Assembly (NCBI GenBank): GCA_033398695.1
Contig: CM065809.1
Span: 175,202,501-175,266,500, forward strand
Direction of reading: 5' to 3'
Length of the DNA stretch: 64,000 nt
Source of the DNA: Orobanche coerulescens
Taxonomy: Eukaryota > Streptophyta > Magnoliopsida > Lamiales > Orobanchaceae
The position numbers and the translations under genes were made by a program. The notes below the pieces were generated by a model. The model did no database searches and had not been told where the DNA came from. It was given only the letters and a program-made list of their open reading frames with translations. Below, piece after piece: positions 47,024 to 58,402 of the stretch (its first letter is position 1; each line of letters starts with the position of its first letter).

Positions 47024-49808
47024 CTACGAAGACTCGACATCTGAATCTTCCAACCCTTCTTGGTAAACTTCAAAGTCATCCGAGCTCCATCGACATATTA
47101 AGTGGAGTTTGAAGGTAGCCATCTTAATACCCAACAGACGCTGCAGAAGAAAAGAGTCGAAGTTCCGTAAAATGAACAAATAAATGGTTTATATATTGAT
47201 ACTGCCTTCCATGCATCATAGAGTTATATAATCCAAATTAGAGAACTACAGTACCCACTTATTCTAAACATGAAAGCATATGCAAAATGGAAAATCTGGA
47301 AATATATTATATACACAAATTCATACTGTAGGGAGACTCAAATCTAAGCTTTGAAAAATTTTGGACGAACCAGTATGCGAGCTGATTCAGGTGACAACTG
47401 TCTTCCTTCTTCACATACAACAAAGTCCGATACAAGTTCCACAACACCTGTATTATCCAACATAATTTAAATGAGCACACACATGTGGCGAGCCACGCAC
47501 AAAGACGAATTACAAAAAGATAATAAGAAAATAGAAACAGGACAGACCTTTGTTTAAACGGACAGGCATTCCCTGCTTGCGCAGGAATGGTTCCATTTCA
47601 TGGGTGAACTGATCCAGAGGACCTTCTTTGAGCTCCACCTAAAGAATCAACCAAACATGAGAAAACATCAGTATGACATAACTGCATATGGCAGAGTTGT
47701 AAATCATTAACCCTTTCTCTCTTTTTTGTCCTGATGCCTAATATTAAGCAACAGCAGCAATTTAAGGCCATATGCCACTTGCATGTCCCAACAAGCACAA
47801 CAATGAGTCATAAAAACTAGAATAAATTACAGGCGGGGTCTTCAAGGGGGGGGGGGGGGGGGGTGAATTAAGCACCAAACCAAAAACTATGAAGAAACAT
47901 CAGTGTAGGATTTTTAAGGAATTAAGTGTTTGAAAAATAAACATCTCACTGTTCCATCCTCGAAATCAAATTTGTTAAGCGTGATTTCACTGAAAAAAAA
48001 ATACTCATCTGCTAGTTCTATACTCTTTAATGTATTCTCCCATTTCTAAACCTGTGTTACCTACTTCTGTAACCAACTAGCCATTCATCAAATCGCATCA
48101 CCATCTCATCTCAAACAATTTTAATTACCAATGAGCAACATCCCCCACATTTATTGTTTTCTCACGACATTATATTCTCATTTATAAACCTACATAATTT
48201 CATCCTCACATCCATAAATGTATTGAACTCCCACGTGAGAACAAATACCAAATCAATTCTCAGCAGAATGATGGAAACAAAAAAATTTCACTGAATATAC
48301 AACCATATAAGACCTTACCACTCATCACAGATGAGACATAAATGGCCCAAAATACAAGCATGCACACACATACAAGTACGTAGAGCAGACCTAAATTTTG
48401 TAATCAAGATTTAAGGCTTTTTTTTCACTTCCATAATTTGTAACACAAAATAACTACTTATATGCCATCTGGTGAAGAAAAATTGAAGTGCAAGTTCTTC
48501 AACTACCGTTTCTGTTGCAGTGCTTCCAGTCCTAGCAAAGTCATATTCTTCGTGTTCATTGAATAATCTGACAAAATCCAGGAAATGTTACACACATACA
48601 ATAAAGCTACATAAGAACGAAGTTTCCTTTAGTTCCTTTGTGAAACATTGCAATTACTACTTGAGACATTTTTCTTCACACAACATGCAATAACAAAATA
48701 AAATTATAAACATTTTAAAACAAGTTCTATTAGATATAAATTCACCGCTTTATCTTTACCCTTGATAAAGGAGAAAACTGGAGAGAGAGAGAGACATAAA
48801 GGTCAGGTTTATCGCAAAATGTGTCATTAAGAATCCATTTCAAAATTTCTTACTGCTCAATTCAATCCAAAAAGAAGGTTATCTTCCTCAGAAGACGTCA
48901 GAAAAGTCAAGAAGTGTGGGTGGCCTTCTGTTCATTAGAGTCAAACTTTTTCAGTGAGCATGTATCATAAGCTACTCTTGAACGACATACCTTTGGATTT
49001 CCTCTTTTGGCAAACTAGTGAAACAAAGTCCTGAATCTCCCCGCAGAAGCTGAAGGAAAAAATTTACCAAGCAAAAAGAAAAAGAACAATTTGTGAGTTT
49101 ATACTTCATACAAAAATTTCATTAATAAACATGTATAGAAGGAATATACATACAGGCGAGAAAAAGTGATGATCAAGAGTAATGCAAACTTAGCATGCCC
49201 ATCGTACCTTTGAGATCTTATGAAGGCCCGGTTTGATCTCATCGGCAACAGATCTACCCAATGCAACCTGCATAACCTTATTCGAACCTAGGAAAAATCT
49301 AGGACAATGAAAGCATAAAAAATCAGTTTGTTTATAGTTACCTGATCCTGTTGTGTAAACTAAAATCCAAAGCATATACAGAGACAAAACAGCAAACAGT
49401 ATCCAAATTATCAGCGGATATTTTAGGGACAGATCCTCTATAAGATCAAAGGACCCAGAAGGAAAAAAACCTACCCGTGGACAATGCCCTTACTGGACTA
49501 CACCATTCAGTAGCGAAAGCTGCTTATTTTAAACTTCTGTTAGTTTATATGTGGCAAATCACAATCTAAGCGCCCCCCACCCTAATCGAAGGAGAAAAAT
49601 CCGTTTATATATCAGCCGTGATTGCCTGGTGAACTGACAAAATTCGGGCGGAAGCTAGATTACAATTCAACAACATTACAATCTCTCTCTAACATAATAC
49701 ATCATGTCGAAATTTACAAAACTTAGCTACAATTTTGTAAACTTTATTGCCTGTTATACCAGGGCTAATGGTGAAAATCATGACATCGAAGAACAGTGGT
49801 TTGAACTA

Positions 49809-49847
<39 letters not shown>

Positions 49848-50222
49848 CACTCGGCAAACTTAATCCCGTCAAGAACCGACAACAAAAAAAAAAAAAACTC
49901 AACGGATATTTATCATTCCAACCTGCTTGAAGACTTGAGCCGCTCTCTAAACTCCTTGAACTTGAGATTCCTCATGTTCTCAACAGTGAAAACGTAGGCG
50001 GAGTCGTACTTTTCCACTGCATCTCGTATCGAGTTCACTACATTTTCTTTATGCTCCCGTCCCTTCTTCTTTGTCTTCGATAGAGTCACTGCACGACAGT
50101 CGACCAACAAAAAAAAAAAATCAAAATTCAATTGAAAAAGAAAAAGGCACTTGATCAATCAATTGAAGTATGAGAGCCAGAGAGAGTGAGAGACCTGGTC
50201 TGTTGCGCTTTGATTTCGGCAT
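47024..50222 (-). CDS. MRT4: mRNA turnover protein 4 homologue (ribosome assembly factor), eight coding exons
   Basis: MRT4 is a nucleolar paralogue of stalk protein P0/uL10. It occupies the P0 site on pre-60S particles until it is exchanged late in maturation. I place minus-strand exons at 50222-50195, 50088-49923, 49298-49208, 49049-48991, 48567-48507, 47638-47548, 47447-47371 and 47140-47024, all with GT-AG introns and matching phases, giving 229 residues. The start is MPKSKRNRP, followed by VTLSKTKKKGRE, the uL10-like core (FTVENMRNLKFKEFRERLK, FFLGSNKVMQVALGRS, HKISK-LLRGDSGLCFTSLP), and the family insert (EEYDFARTGSTATET, EPFLRKQGMPVRLNKG). The end is LLGIKMATFKLHLICRWSSD plus a short acidic tail. 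There are no stops or shifts. The 28-nt first exon is short but fits the family. Confidence 0.95.
47846..47863. repeat. Poly-G tract in an MRT4 intron
   Basis: Eighteen G in a row, in the intron between exons 5 and 6. The length is probably uncertain because homopolymers are hard to read. Confidence 0.9.
49812..49845. repeat. (TA)n microsatellite in MRT4 intron 2
   Basis: Uninterrupted AT/TA run within the intron between exons 2 and 3. Confidence 0.97.
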
Positions 50223-50291
50223 CTTCAGAAATGACCCTGAGCGAGCAAAGGGAGTGGGGGGAGTCGCTGGATTTCGAAGGGTTTTGAACTA

Positions 50292-50428
50292 AAACCCTAA
50301 TTAAGACTGCGCGCTGCCGTATCGGCGGCTTTATTTTACGTCTCTATGGACCTCGTCGATGTACTGTGGTGTGGGGACTTCGTCTGGCGATGATGATTGG
50401 GCCTACTCGTACTATCGGGCCAAGCCCA
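50292..50428 (-). promoter_or_regulatory. MRT4 promoter: telo-box and site II elements
   Basis: AAACCCTAA (telo-box) at 50292-50300, TGGGCC at 50398-50403 and TGGGCT on the minus strand at 50423-50428 (site II type). This combination is typical for plant ribosomal protein and ribosome-biogenesis genes, in keeping with MRT4. The telo-box would be near the transcription start. Confidence 0.7.
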
Positions 50429-50769
50429 ACTATGTCATTTTTTTTTTGTGGGGGGTATTACACACACATATGGGTGAGAATTATATCCCGTAGATTACAT
50501 TATCCCGAATTATGCTCTGAATTATTTCACTAGTTCATGATTATTACAAATTTTAGATATTTTGTCCTGTCAATATTTTCAAGAAGTAAAATATAGATGA
50601 CATGAAAAATTTGCTGTCTAATATATAATTTACAGATATATAATTTGAATATGTAAAAATAAATATTATTATAAAAAGTTATGCATTATATCGTGAATTA
50701 TTCACGCGTCCTAGACTAATCTAGTATTAAATAAATAGTAGATTGCCATAACAAATGAAGACAATCCCG
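50429..50769. other. AT-rich upstream DNA
   Basis: No gene or element edge was recognised. Confidence 0.4.
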
Positions 50770-51305
50770 TAGGGATGGCAACGCGGCGGGGATGTTCACA
50801 ACTCCCAGCTCCGGTCCCGGTTTTTAAATCTTTCCCCCTGCCCCGGCCGGGTACGGGGATTAATACCCCATCCCCGGTCAAACTCCGGTTGACCCACGGT
50901 CAAACCCCGATCCCATTCCTTACTCGGTCTTCCCGATTTGCTGCTGTTTTTATAGCTACTTTTAGCTATTTTTCTCATGTCTTTTCAGTCAAAACACAGA
51001 AAAATAGTAATTAAGTAATTGTAAAAAATTACATAAGTTCATAAAAATCCACAATAAAGGATTACATAACTTAAATTTATATATTTAAAATAAATATATA
51101 AAAAATAAAATTTCTAATTATATATATACCGGGTCCGGGGCGGGTCGGGGAATAGGCATCCCGGCCCCGACCCCGATTTCATGTGAGCGGGTATCCCCGG
51201 CCCAGGCCCAGGCCCCGGCCCCGATACCCGATTTGGCGAGGAATCCCCGCCCCGATCGGGGCAGGTCGACCGAATTCCCCACCGGATCGGGTCAAAATGT
51301 TATGC
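50770..51305. mobile_element. Probable hAT MITE, right end unclear
   Basis: Starts TAGGGATGGCAAC like the other hAT MITEs here, has CCCCGGCC/GGGGCGGG words near both ends and an AT-rich centre (50985-51125). The right edge near 51305 does not show a clean TIR, and no 8-bp TSD was found. Confidence 0.6.
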
Positions 51306-51536
51306 CTAGCCTCCCCCTTTGCAAGTTACTGCCCAGTTGCTCCCTCTTTCTTGGGTCTCATTGTTGGTGATGCGGTGTGTTGGATTTTGATACATGTTTA
51401 TCCGGAGGAACTATTTAATGATGTTTTGTCAATCAATAATGTGATGGATCTTTTCAGTGTGGTGGACGAGTGGACTCAGGCCCGCTAGAAGCTCTCGAGC
51501 CACATGGATGGAATGCATGCACCCCTGTAACTCATC
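51303..51536. repeat. Local duplication, copy 1
   Basis: Matches 52083-52316 over about 230 bp (shared words include CTCCCTCTTTCTTGGGTCTC and GGAATGCATGCACCC). Origin and content not recognised. Confidence 0.85.
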
Positions 51537-51596
51537 ACATATTTAATATTTATTGAATTTAATAAGAATCTAGTTTTTTCCTTTTATTCACGAACA

Positions 51597-51745
51597 ATGC
51601 TAAATGTACACACAATTTGTACACACATACATCTCATCCATCCATTTAATATGGCCCCACAATAAATGAATGTGTTCTACATTAAATAGATGGATGAGAT
51701 GCATATGTGTACAAATATGTGTACACATATGTGTACATGTAGCAT
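51597..51745. mobile_element. Inverted-repeat MITE-like element
   Basis: Ends ATGCTAAATGTACACA and TGTGTACATGTAGCAT, with inner arms CATCTCATCCATC and its complement. No convincing TSD was found. The flanks carry a repeated AATAAGAA...TTTTTTCCTTTTAT segment. Confidence 0.65.
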
Positions 51746-52082
51746 CACTCTTTATTCAGTATCATATCCAATAAGAACCTATTTTTTCCTTTTATCTCAT
51801 TAGAGTAATAGTATAATGCTATATAATAGTAATGATTATTAATAACATGATTATTATATAGTTCCCTTCGGTCCAAAAACTGTCACCATTAAATTCGGGA
51901 TGGGATATTGATCCCATTACGTTCCTTCTCGAACCAAATAAAGAGAATTGGGAGGGAATTATCTTCATCTGTTCCATCTCTATCGTGCCCACCCATAATT
52001 ATTTGCTGGGTCAGAGTCCGGCAATTACAAATAAATCATCATGACTTGTGATGCGAATTCCTTGGTCGATGATGTGCGTCTT

Positions 52083-52316
52083 TCTCGCTCATTGCAAGTT
52101 ATTGCCTTGTCGCTCCCTCTTTCTTGGGTCTCATTTTTGCTGATGCGGTGTGTCGGATTTTAGTACATGTTTGTCCCGTGGAACTCTTTAATGACGTTTT
52201 GTCCATCAATAATATGATGGATCTTTTTAGTGTGGTGGCTGAGTGGACTTACGCAAGCTATAAGCTCTCGACCGACATGTATGGAATGCATGCACCCTTA
52301 TAACTCATCACTTGGA
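52083..52316. repeat. Local duplication, copy 2
   Basis: Second copy of 51303-51536, diverged by many substitutions, so the duplication is old. Confidence 0.85.
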
Positions 52317-52837
52317 TAGTGAAGTTGTCCCAAAATCGAGCATTATCTGTGCCATCCAAGTGATATACTAGGACATAAATATATCCATCATACTTAATAG
52401 TATGTAACTAATAAAGCAAAACGAATAACATTGTACTGTGCAGCTAAAGTACATCATGGGTAACCATGATAGGGAATGTTATTTCCGGTTAATAAAATAT
52501 TATCAATCGAAACTAAAAACGGAAAAATAGATATTTTGTTTTTTAACAAAAATAGTTGAACAATACTACTCTCCTTATACTTCGATTATTGAGTATTAAA
52601 CTGGAAACAAAAAATAAAGTATAACAAAAAAATTGTTGTAGAAAGTAGCTGAGGCGAGAAAACTCTTTCTGCAATACAATTACATCATGTATAGTGCTGA
52701 TGGATCTGACATATTATCCTCAAAAATACAACGGCTAATATCTCTGAATTTGTATCACGCCGATAAATTCAGAGCTCCGGTTAACAAGAATTTTTTGCGA
52801 GAATTGAGAAAAGTATGTTTATGTGTGAGACTATAAC
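52317..52837. other. Intergenic DNA
   Basis: AT-rich, no gene recognised. It ends in ATAAC (52833-52837), the target-site copy of element D. Confidence 0.5.
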
Positions 52838-55727
52838 TGTAACACCCCCAGAATCAAACCGGGAATATTACACGCCGTAGACCCTCTCCGTGAGGATCCA
52901 CCAGGCTACACATCAAAACCACACAATAAATTACATACCGACATGATAAAATACCAAATCCGTAGACCATCTTGGTCTTTCGTCACAACGTACAAGTCAA
53001 AAATACACATTTCTATCTCGACTCATACCCATGCAAGGGTAAAATATACTCACAAACCAAAAGTACGACAGAAGAAAGACCATACACAAACTCGGACAGA
53101 CTGTATCCAACACTGGCCTTCGTGTGATTAGTATCATTCGCCTTCCATCATCCTTCGCGCCGATCCTGTGTTTTGCTCCCAAACTCCGCATGTACACGGA
53201 TGCAAAACAGACATCCACCCCCGAATACTGGGGTTAGCAAACTCCACCGTTTTGCTAGTACAAGTATAAAGTTCAAATACGAGCCATACAAAACACATTC
53301 CGAGAATACAACAAAAGACTTCCCGAGCTATTTGATAATTAAAGTAGTTCAAGTCTTGAAAGTAGAAACCAAAACAAGAAAGCACTTTGAAAACATTTTC
53401 AAATCTCGGGAGTTTTCGAAAATATTTGCGATAGTAAAGTTCTTAATTCTTCAAAAGCCACTTAGTGGTCACCGCCCAATATTCATTTTCCAAAATGCAA
53501 ATTCGATTAACAAAACACGGGGTTCACAACCCAACTCATTCCAAATACAAAACACGGGGTCCACGACCCAACCATTTCGATCATCAATACAGGTCCACGA
53601 CCGTTCATTCACTTCAATTCACTTCCAACGACACATTACACACAACACATTATTTTTATGCCATTTTAGCCAAACACCAAGACTCGATATATAATGTCTC
53701 TCGACTCGAGCAACAAGCATTGTGATACTCGGACATATCACAATTAATCAACAAGACAAATACTCGGCAATTCGCGACCGGTCCACTCTACGGTCCCGCC
53801 GTAAGGCCACCAAGTCCTGTGTGCCCGTCGAGCAATCCCTGTGTGAGAATGCCCACTCAAGTAACTCGCGACCGGTCCACCGCTAAGCCACGGATCCCCC
53901 TGTGACCCCGTCGAGTCAATCCCCGAGTGAGAGTACCCGAGAAAAACCTTACAATTCTCATCAATTCACATTTCCAAAACCGCAATCCTCAAGAGTCAAT
54001 CACAATATATATAGTCGAGGTATTTTGCTAAAATGGCCATATTATCCAACACATACTCACGACCCAAAATTTATACTATCCACAAAGAAACACACAATCT
54101 AAGCGGACCAATCGACACAACCAATATCACACAAGTTCACATATTCACACACATCCGCATGACTCCACGCAAAATCTTAACAACATGATTGAACTTTAAC
54201 TTACCAACAACAAAATCACACATAATGGCGTCACTCGAAAATAATGTGATCCTATATTCGACACCAATACGCATAGTCAATTAAGCACATTAATTCCCGA
54301 ACACAAGAATCCTCTTTAAATAAAACCATGATTATAGTTATAACGATTCTTTAGAAAAATGGTTGTAAACAATTTGTTTAGCACGTCTCGTCAACTTTCA
54401 ACCATCATATTCACAAAATACGTAATGTATGGGCAAGATACTTGCCTCGATAGTCGATGCCGGACACTCCGACGAACATGGCTCAACCAGGAACCTCGAA
54501 TGCCCACAACCCTCCGGCGGAAACGACGGTAACATAACCGATCGGAAAACGGCGAACGGAAGGGTTCCGACTCAAGTTCTTCGCAAGGAACCTGACCCTA
54601 TCATAATACCGTCAATAATCAACGATCGTACGAGGAAGAATAATCGTAGAATGCCCAAAACCCCCTCTAAGGATTTTCACCGGACACCTTCAAGGCACCG
54701 ATTAGGAACTCAACAAAACGAAGAATCTTTAACAATCGAACCATGGATCAACAAGGAAATTGGTATAATATGACTTAATAATCATCAATCAATCACAAAT
54801 ATAAGTTATCACGGATCAAACGGGCGAAAACAACCAAAACCCCCAATTTTCCCAAAACTAGGATTTTAAGAAAACTAACCTTGATTCGCTGGATTGAAGG
54901 ATGTTATGGAGTGATTAATCGATGATATAAGCTCCAAAACTTCGTGGATTAGTTGTATAATAACATGCCTTCATGATCTCCAATGACCCAGCCGCGGAAG
55001 AGAAAGGGAGAAAATGAAAAATGAGTGCAAACAGGACTGCTCGGTAATATTTATACTGGTGCAGTCTAGCGTGCGCTAGACTGCCGAGCTAGCGTGCGCT
55101 AGCGGGCGGTCATGGTCGAGAATGTTCGGCCAGCCCGCCATCATGCGCCGAACACATGCGCTGTCGGCCCACCACATTCCAGAGACTTCTGGCTCGGCCA
55201 GTAGCGTCTGCGCGCCGAGTCAGAAGGCGTGCGCTCTGGCCGGCCAGAAGGCGCTTGATGTCCGGCAAGAGCGTGCGCTACCGCCGATCTCCCGCCCGTA
55301 ACCTTCGCCCTTATCGCCTCGGTCGACTAGCGCGCGGCAGCCCAACCGCCATAGCGTGCCGCTTCCTCCTGGCCGTAGCATGCGCGACTTTCCGGCCGTA
55401 GCGTGCGCTACGCGGTTCTGTGCAACCGCCCGGCCAAGCTCGCACTCGTCCGGCCGATTACTGCGGCCGTCCGGCCACCGTCCCCAACCGTCCGGCGTGT
55501 CCGACCACCATGATTCGACGACTCGATTTTCCGAAATCGCACGGAACGAACACGACAAAATACTCGGGGACAACATCATCGGTCCGAAATGAAAACAACG
55601 GATAACAAATCATCACCTACGGTCTTAAACGCCAAAATCGGTTGTCGAGAAAATAATATCGAACTCGTCAACCGGAAATATCCGGAAAAAAATCCAAAAT
55701 AACCGAACGAAAATCGTGGGTATTACA
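52838..55727 (-). repeat. 3' LTR of element D
   Basis: 2,890 bp. In sense direction TGTAATACCCACG...GGGGGTGTTACA. It includes a diverged GC-rich tandem repeat of about 100 bp at 53770-53940. Confidence 0.93.
55048..55412 (-). promoter_or_regulatory. LTR promoter of element D: TAGCGTGCGCTA array and TATA box
   Basis: In the minus direction copies and variants of TAGCGTGCGCTA (for example 55400-55411, 55271-55280, 55090-55101, 55067-55078) are followed by TATAAATA (55048-55055), 12 bp from the last motif. The 5' LTR has the same layout around 60630-60910 and 62225-62275. Confidence 0.65.
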
Positions 55728-55764
55728 TTCTACCCTCCTAAAAATAAGTTTCGTCCCGAAACTT
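55728..55764 (-). other. Polypurine tract and hairpin of element D
   Basis: Minus strand TTTTTAGGAGGGTAGAA next to the LTR. The perfect hairpin AAGTTTCGTCCCGAAACTT is at 55746-55764. Confidence 0.88.
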
Positions 55765-58386
55765 AAAACAAAAGCAAGGCGACTCTCGACAACACACCAG
55801 AACTCCATGCAGTATAAAGCCACTACGATCCGATTCAATACGCAAGAATGCTTACGAAAAGCAACGAGCATGAATCGTTGCGGTTGATAAAACCGAGCAA
55901 TACAAAAATCAAGTCACGATTTCAACGCTGAAAGGTATGAAATTCCAATAACTCACATATTTGGAAGATCAAATATGAAGAAAATTTCCCAACACTTATG
56001 GAAATCGCAAAATGGCCCAGATGAACAATAATCACGATTTTGAGGTCAAACGATAATGATTGGACAACGACGAACGAATAGCAATGATCGAACAACAACG
56101 ATAACCTTTGAAGTTCATACCTCAAATCAAGACATCAATAACTTGTAGGAAGCATGAGGTGTTAGTTTCGAACACGGTTCACAAGAAATCGATCCGAACA
56201 TGGAAAGATCACCACGATATGCACATCAATTTGGATCAATATCAGAACTCGCTCGAATAACAAATGAGAGAAACAACACAAGGTCAGAAGCATTAACGAA
56301 CACAATCGCCGCAATACGGTCGAACAAAACGGAAACGAGAAGAAAAAGAAAAATGCGGGCATTACATCATATCACCTTTAAAAGAGGTTTCGTCCCCGAA
56401 ACCTAAACAACGAAACGAAGTGTTTGAATATCAACCTTCCCGGCCATATCCTCTTGGTCCTGCACCTAGTCTCCATAACCAACTGTACCGCGGTCACGGT
56501 CGCGCCCGCTGTCCCTCGGCATACTAAGCGGATTCTCACTCAATACGATTGCACCACTTCGCAATAACAAATATGCTAAAGTACCAACTTAGCATAACAT
56601 ATCACATAAGGTAACCAATAATAACTCGCAAAGAAAATCCACGAGGTATCCCTTTAAAGAAAATCTTTTGAAAATCATTGGATTTGTATGTTATTCAAAA
56701 TAAACTTAAAAGTACTTTTGGTACCTCGGGTTATTTCATCAAAATTTGTAATCAACATACTCTAACCGTCTCATTTGAAATCATTTGCCAAAATAATAAT
56801 TCCTTGTAACCGGCGTTATCAAAATCGTCATGCCTTTACTCATCACCATCACCGTTAACAACCAACAAGTTAACCATGCAAGATCATCAAACCATTCCTA
56901 CATACTCTAACATTTCCAAATCCGAGTTTGAACTTTACATCGAGTGAGATTTTTCATCTTTCACTATATATTTTGAAAAGAAATCGTATTGGTTTTTGAA
57001 AAAAAATATTTTATGATGTGAAAGATTTTTGAAAATCATGTACTCGAATTATTCGAAAATACAATAGTACGTTAAAGTCATTTCTGAAAATTCTCCCAAC
57101 ATTACACAAGAATCAACGACTGTAACATTTTACAAAATGTTCAAGGTATTTTAAAACAACTTTTTCAATACCGTCGAGGTTTTATTTGAGAATCCTAGGC
57201 CGGCTCGCAATTTCAAACAATTTCCAAAGTTCATACAAAGCCGCCAGCTTAATCGCAACGTCAAATTAATTTCAAAAATTGATTCCCGCAACTTGCACAA
57301 ACTTATGAAAGTTTTAGGAAAACATTTTGAACACACACACACACAACAGACATAATTTATTGACTCACCGAACAAAATCAATTATCACTGAGTGCGAATG
57401 AAAGGTCACAACACACGTTCACACAAAACGGTTGTCATCATTAGACAACGCACATAGGATACAGTCACAGACGACTGACTGCAGAAAGTTAGGCCTAACG
57501 GCAAAAATGCGATTCCACATCCTCTGTCCCAGCTAACTAACGTACGTTACAACAATTATTTAGCGTGCGCTATCCATGCTGCATTAGCGCGCGTTACAAC
57601 AACATTAGCGTGCGCTACTCATGCCACATTAGCGCGCGCTAGCCTTGTACTTAGCGTGCGCTAACAGCTCAAATTCAGCACGTGATTGCGAATATATATA
57701 CGACATTATTAGAACCGATAGTTACAAATGAACAACGACAGCATACGAATCTAAATGCCATCGATTCACAAGCTTACAACACTTCGCGAGCAACCATCAA
57801 AGGACAACTGTCATCCAGGATCGAAATCCCGTCTATTAATAAAGAGAGCTATCTTAACTCATACCGAACGACTTAGCATTCACATCACTGTTTTAATCTA
57901 AAACTGGCATCACTGCCCGAACAACAAGAACATCATCACGTATTTCTCGACTAACAGTCATAAAACCGATAAGTTGAAAACGAGAGTCACGTCTTGTATA
58001 CGTTTTGTAAACTCCACTTGGATTCAAAAAATCGTGTTTTGAAAACTTATAATACAAGATGAAAATAAAATATCGGTAGTTGGAATTCTCCAAAAAATTT
58101 TGACCTTGAGCTCATCATACGAAAATCAAACAACATAGGCCACATACTCACAAATCACCTTTAACTCCACATCATAACACAAAATCATACGGCTCGTATA
58201 TCAAAAGGCACAATATAGTAGGGAGACTTACATCCACAGGTCGCACGAAGATGATGGCTGCACCTCGATACTAATCACGACCGACATCACCGGCGACGCG
58301 TCGCGACACGACTTAGACAAACACAATCTGACAGACAAGACACGACAATACCCGATGGACCCGACACCTAGGTTTCCGCAACCTAA
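55765..58386 (-). other. Non-coding internal region of element D
   Basis: 2.6 kb without a credible gene on either strand. GCATTACA (56360-56367), a short purine-rich gap and a second hairpin AGGTTTCGTCCCCGAAACCT (56385-56404) look like another LTR-edge/PPT junction. A second TAGCGTGCGCTA array sits at 57540-57662. The internal region may therefore contain remains of another LTR. Confidence 0.65.
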
Positions 58387-58398
58387 GCTCTGATACCA
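58387..58398 (-). other. Primer binding site of element D
   Basis: Minus strand TGGTATCAGAGC, four bases from the 5' LTR. Confidence 0.92.
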
Positions 58399-58402
58399 TA
58401 AA

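Noticed and set aside
55156..55605. Overlapping open frames (78-119 codons) at the palindrome array
   Set aside because: They are produced by high GC content within an LTR and are not preserved in the second LTR copy.
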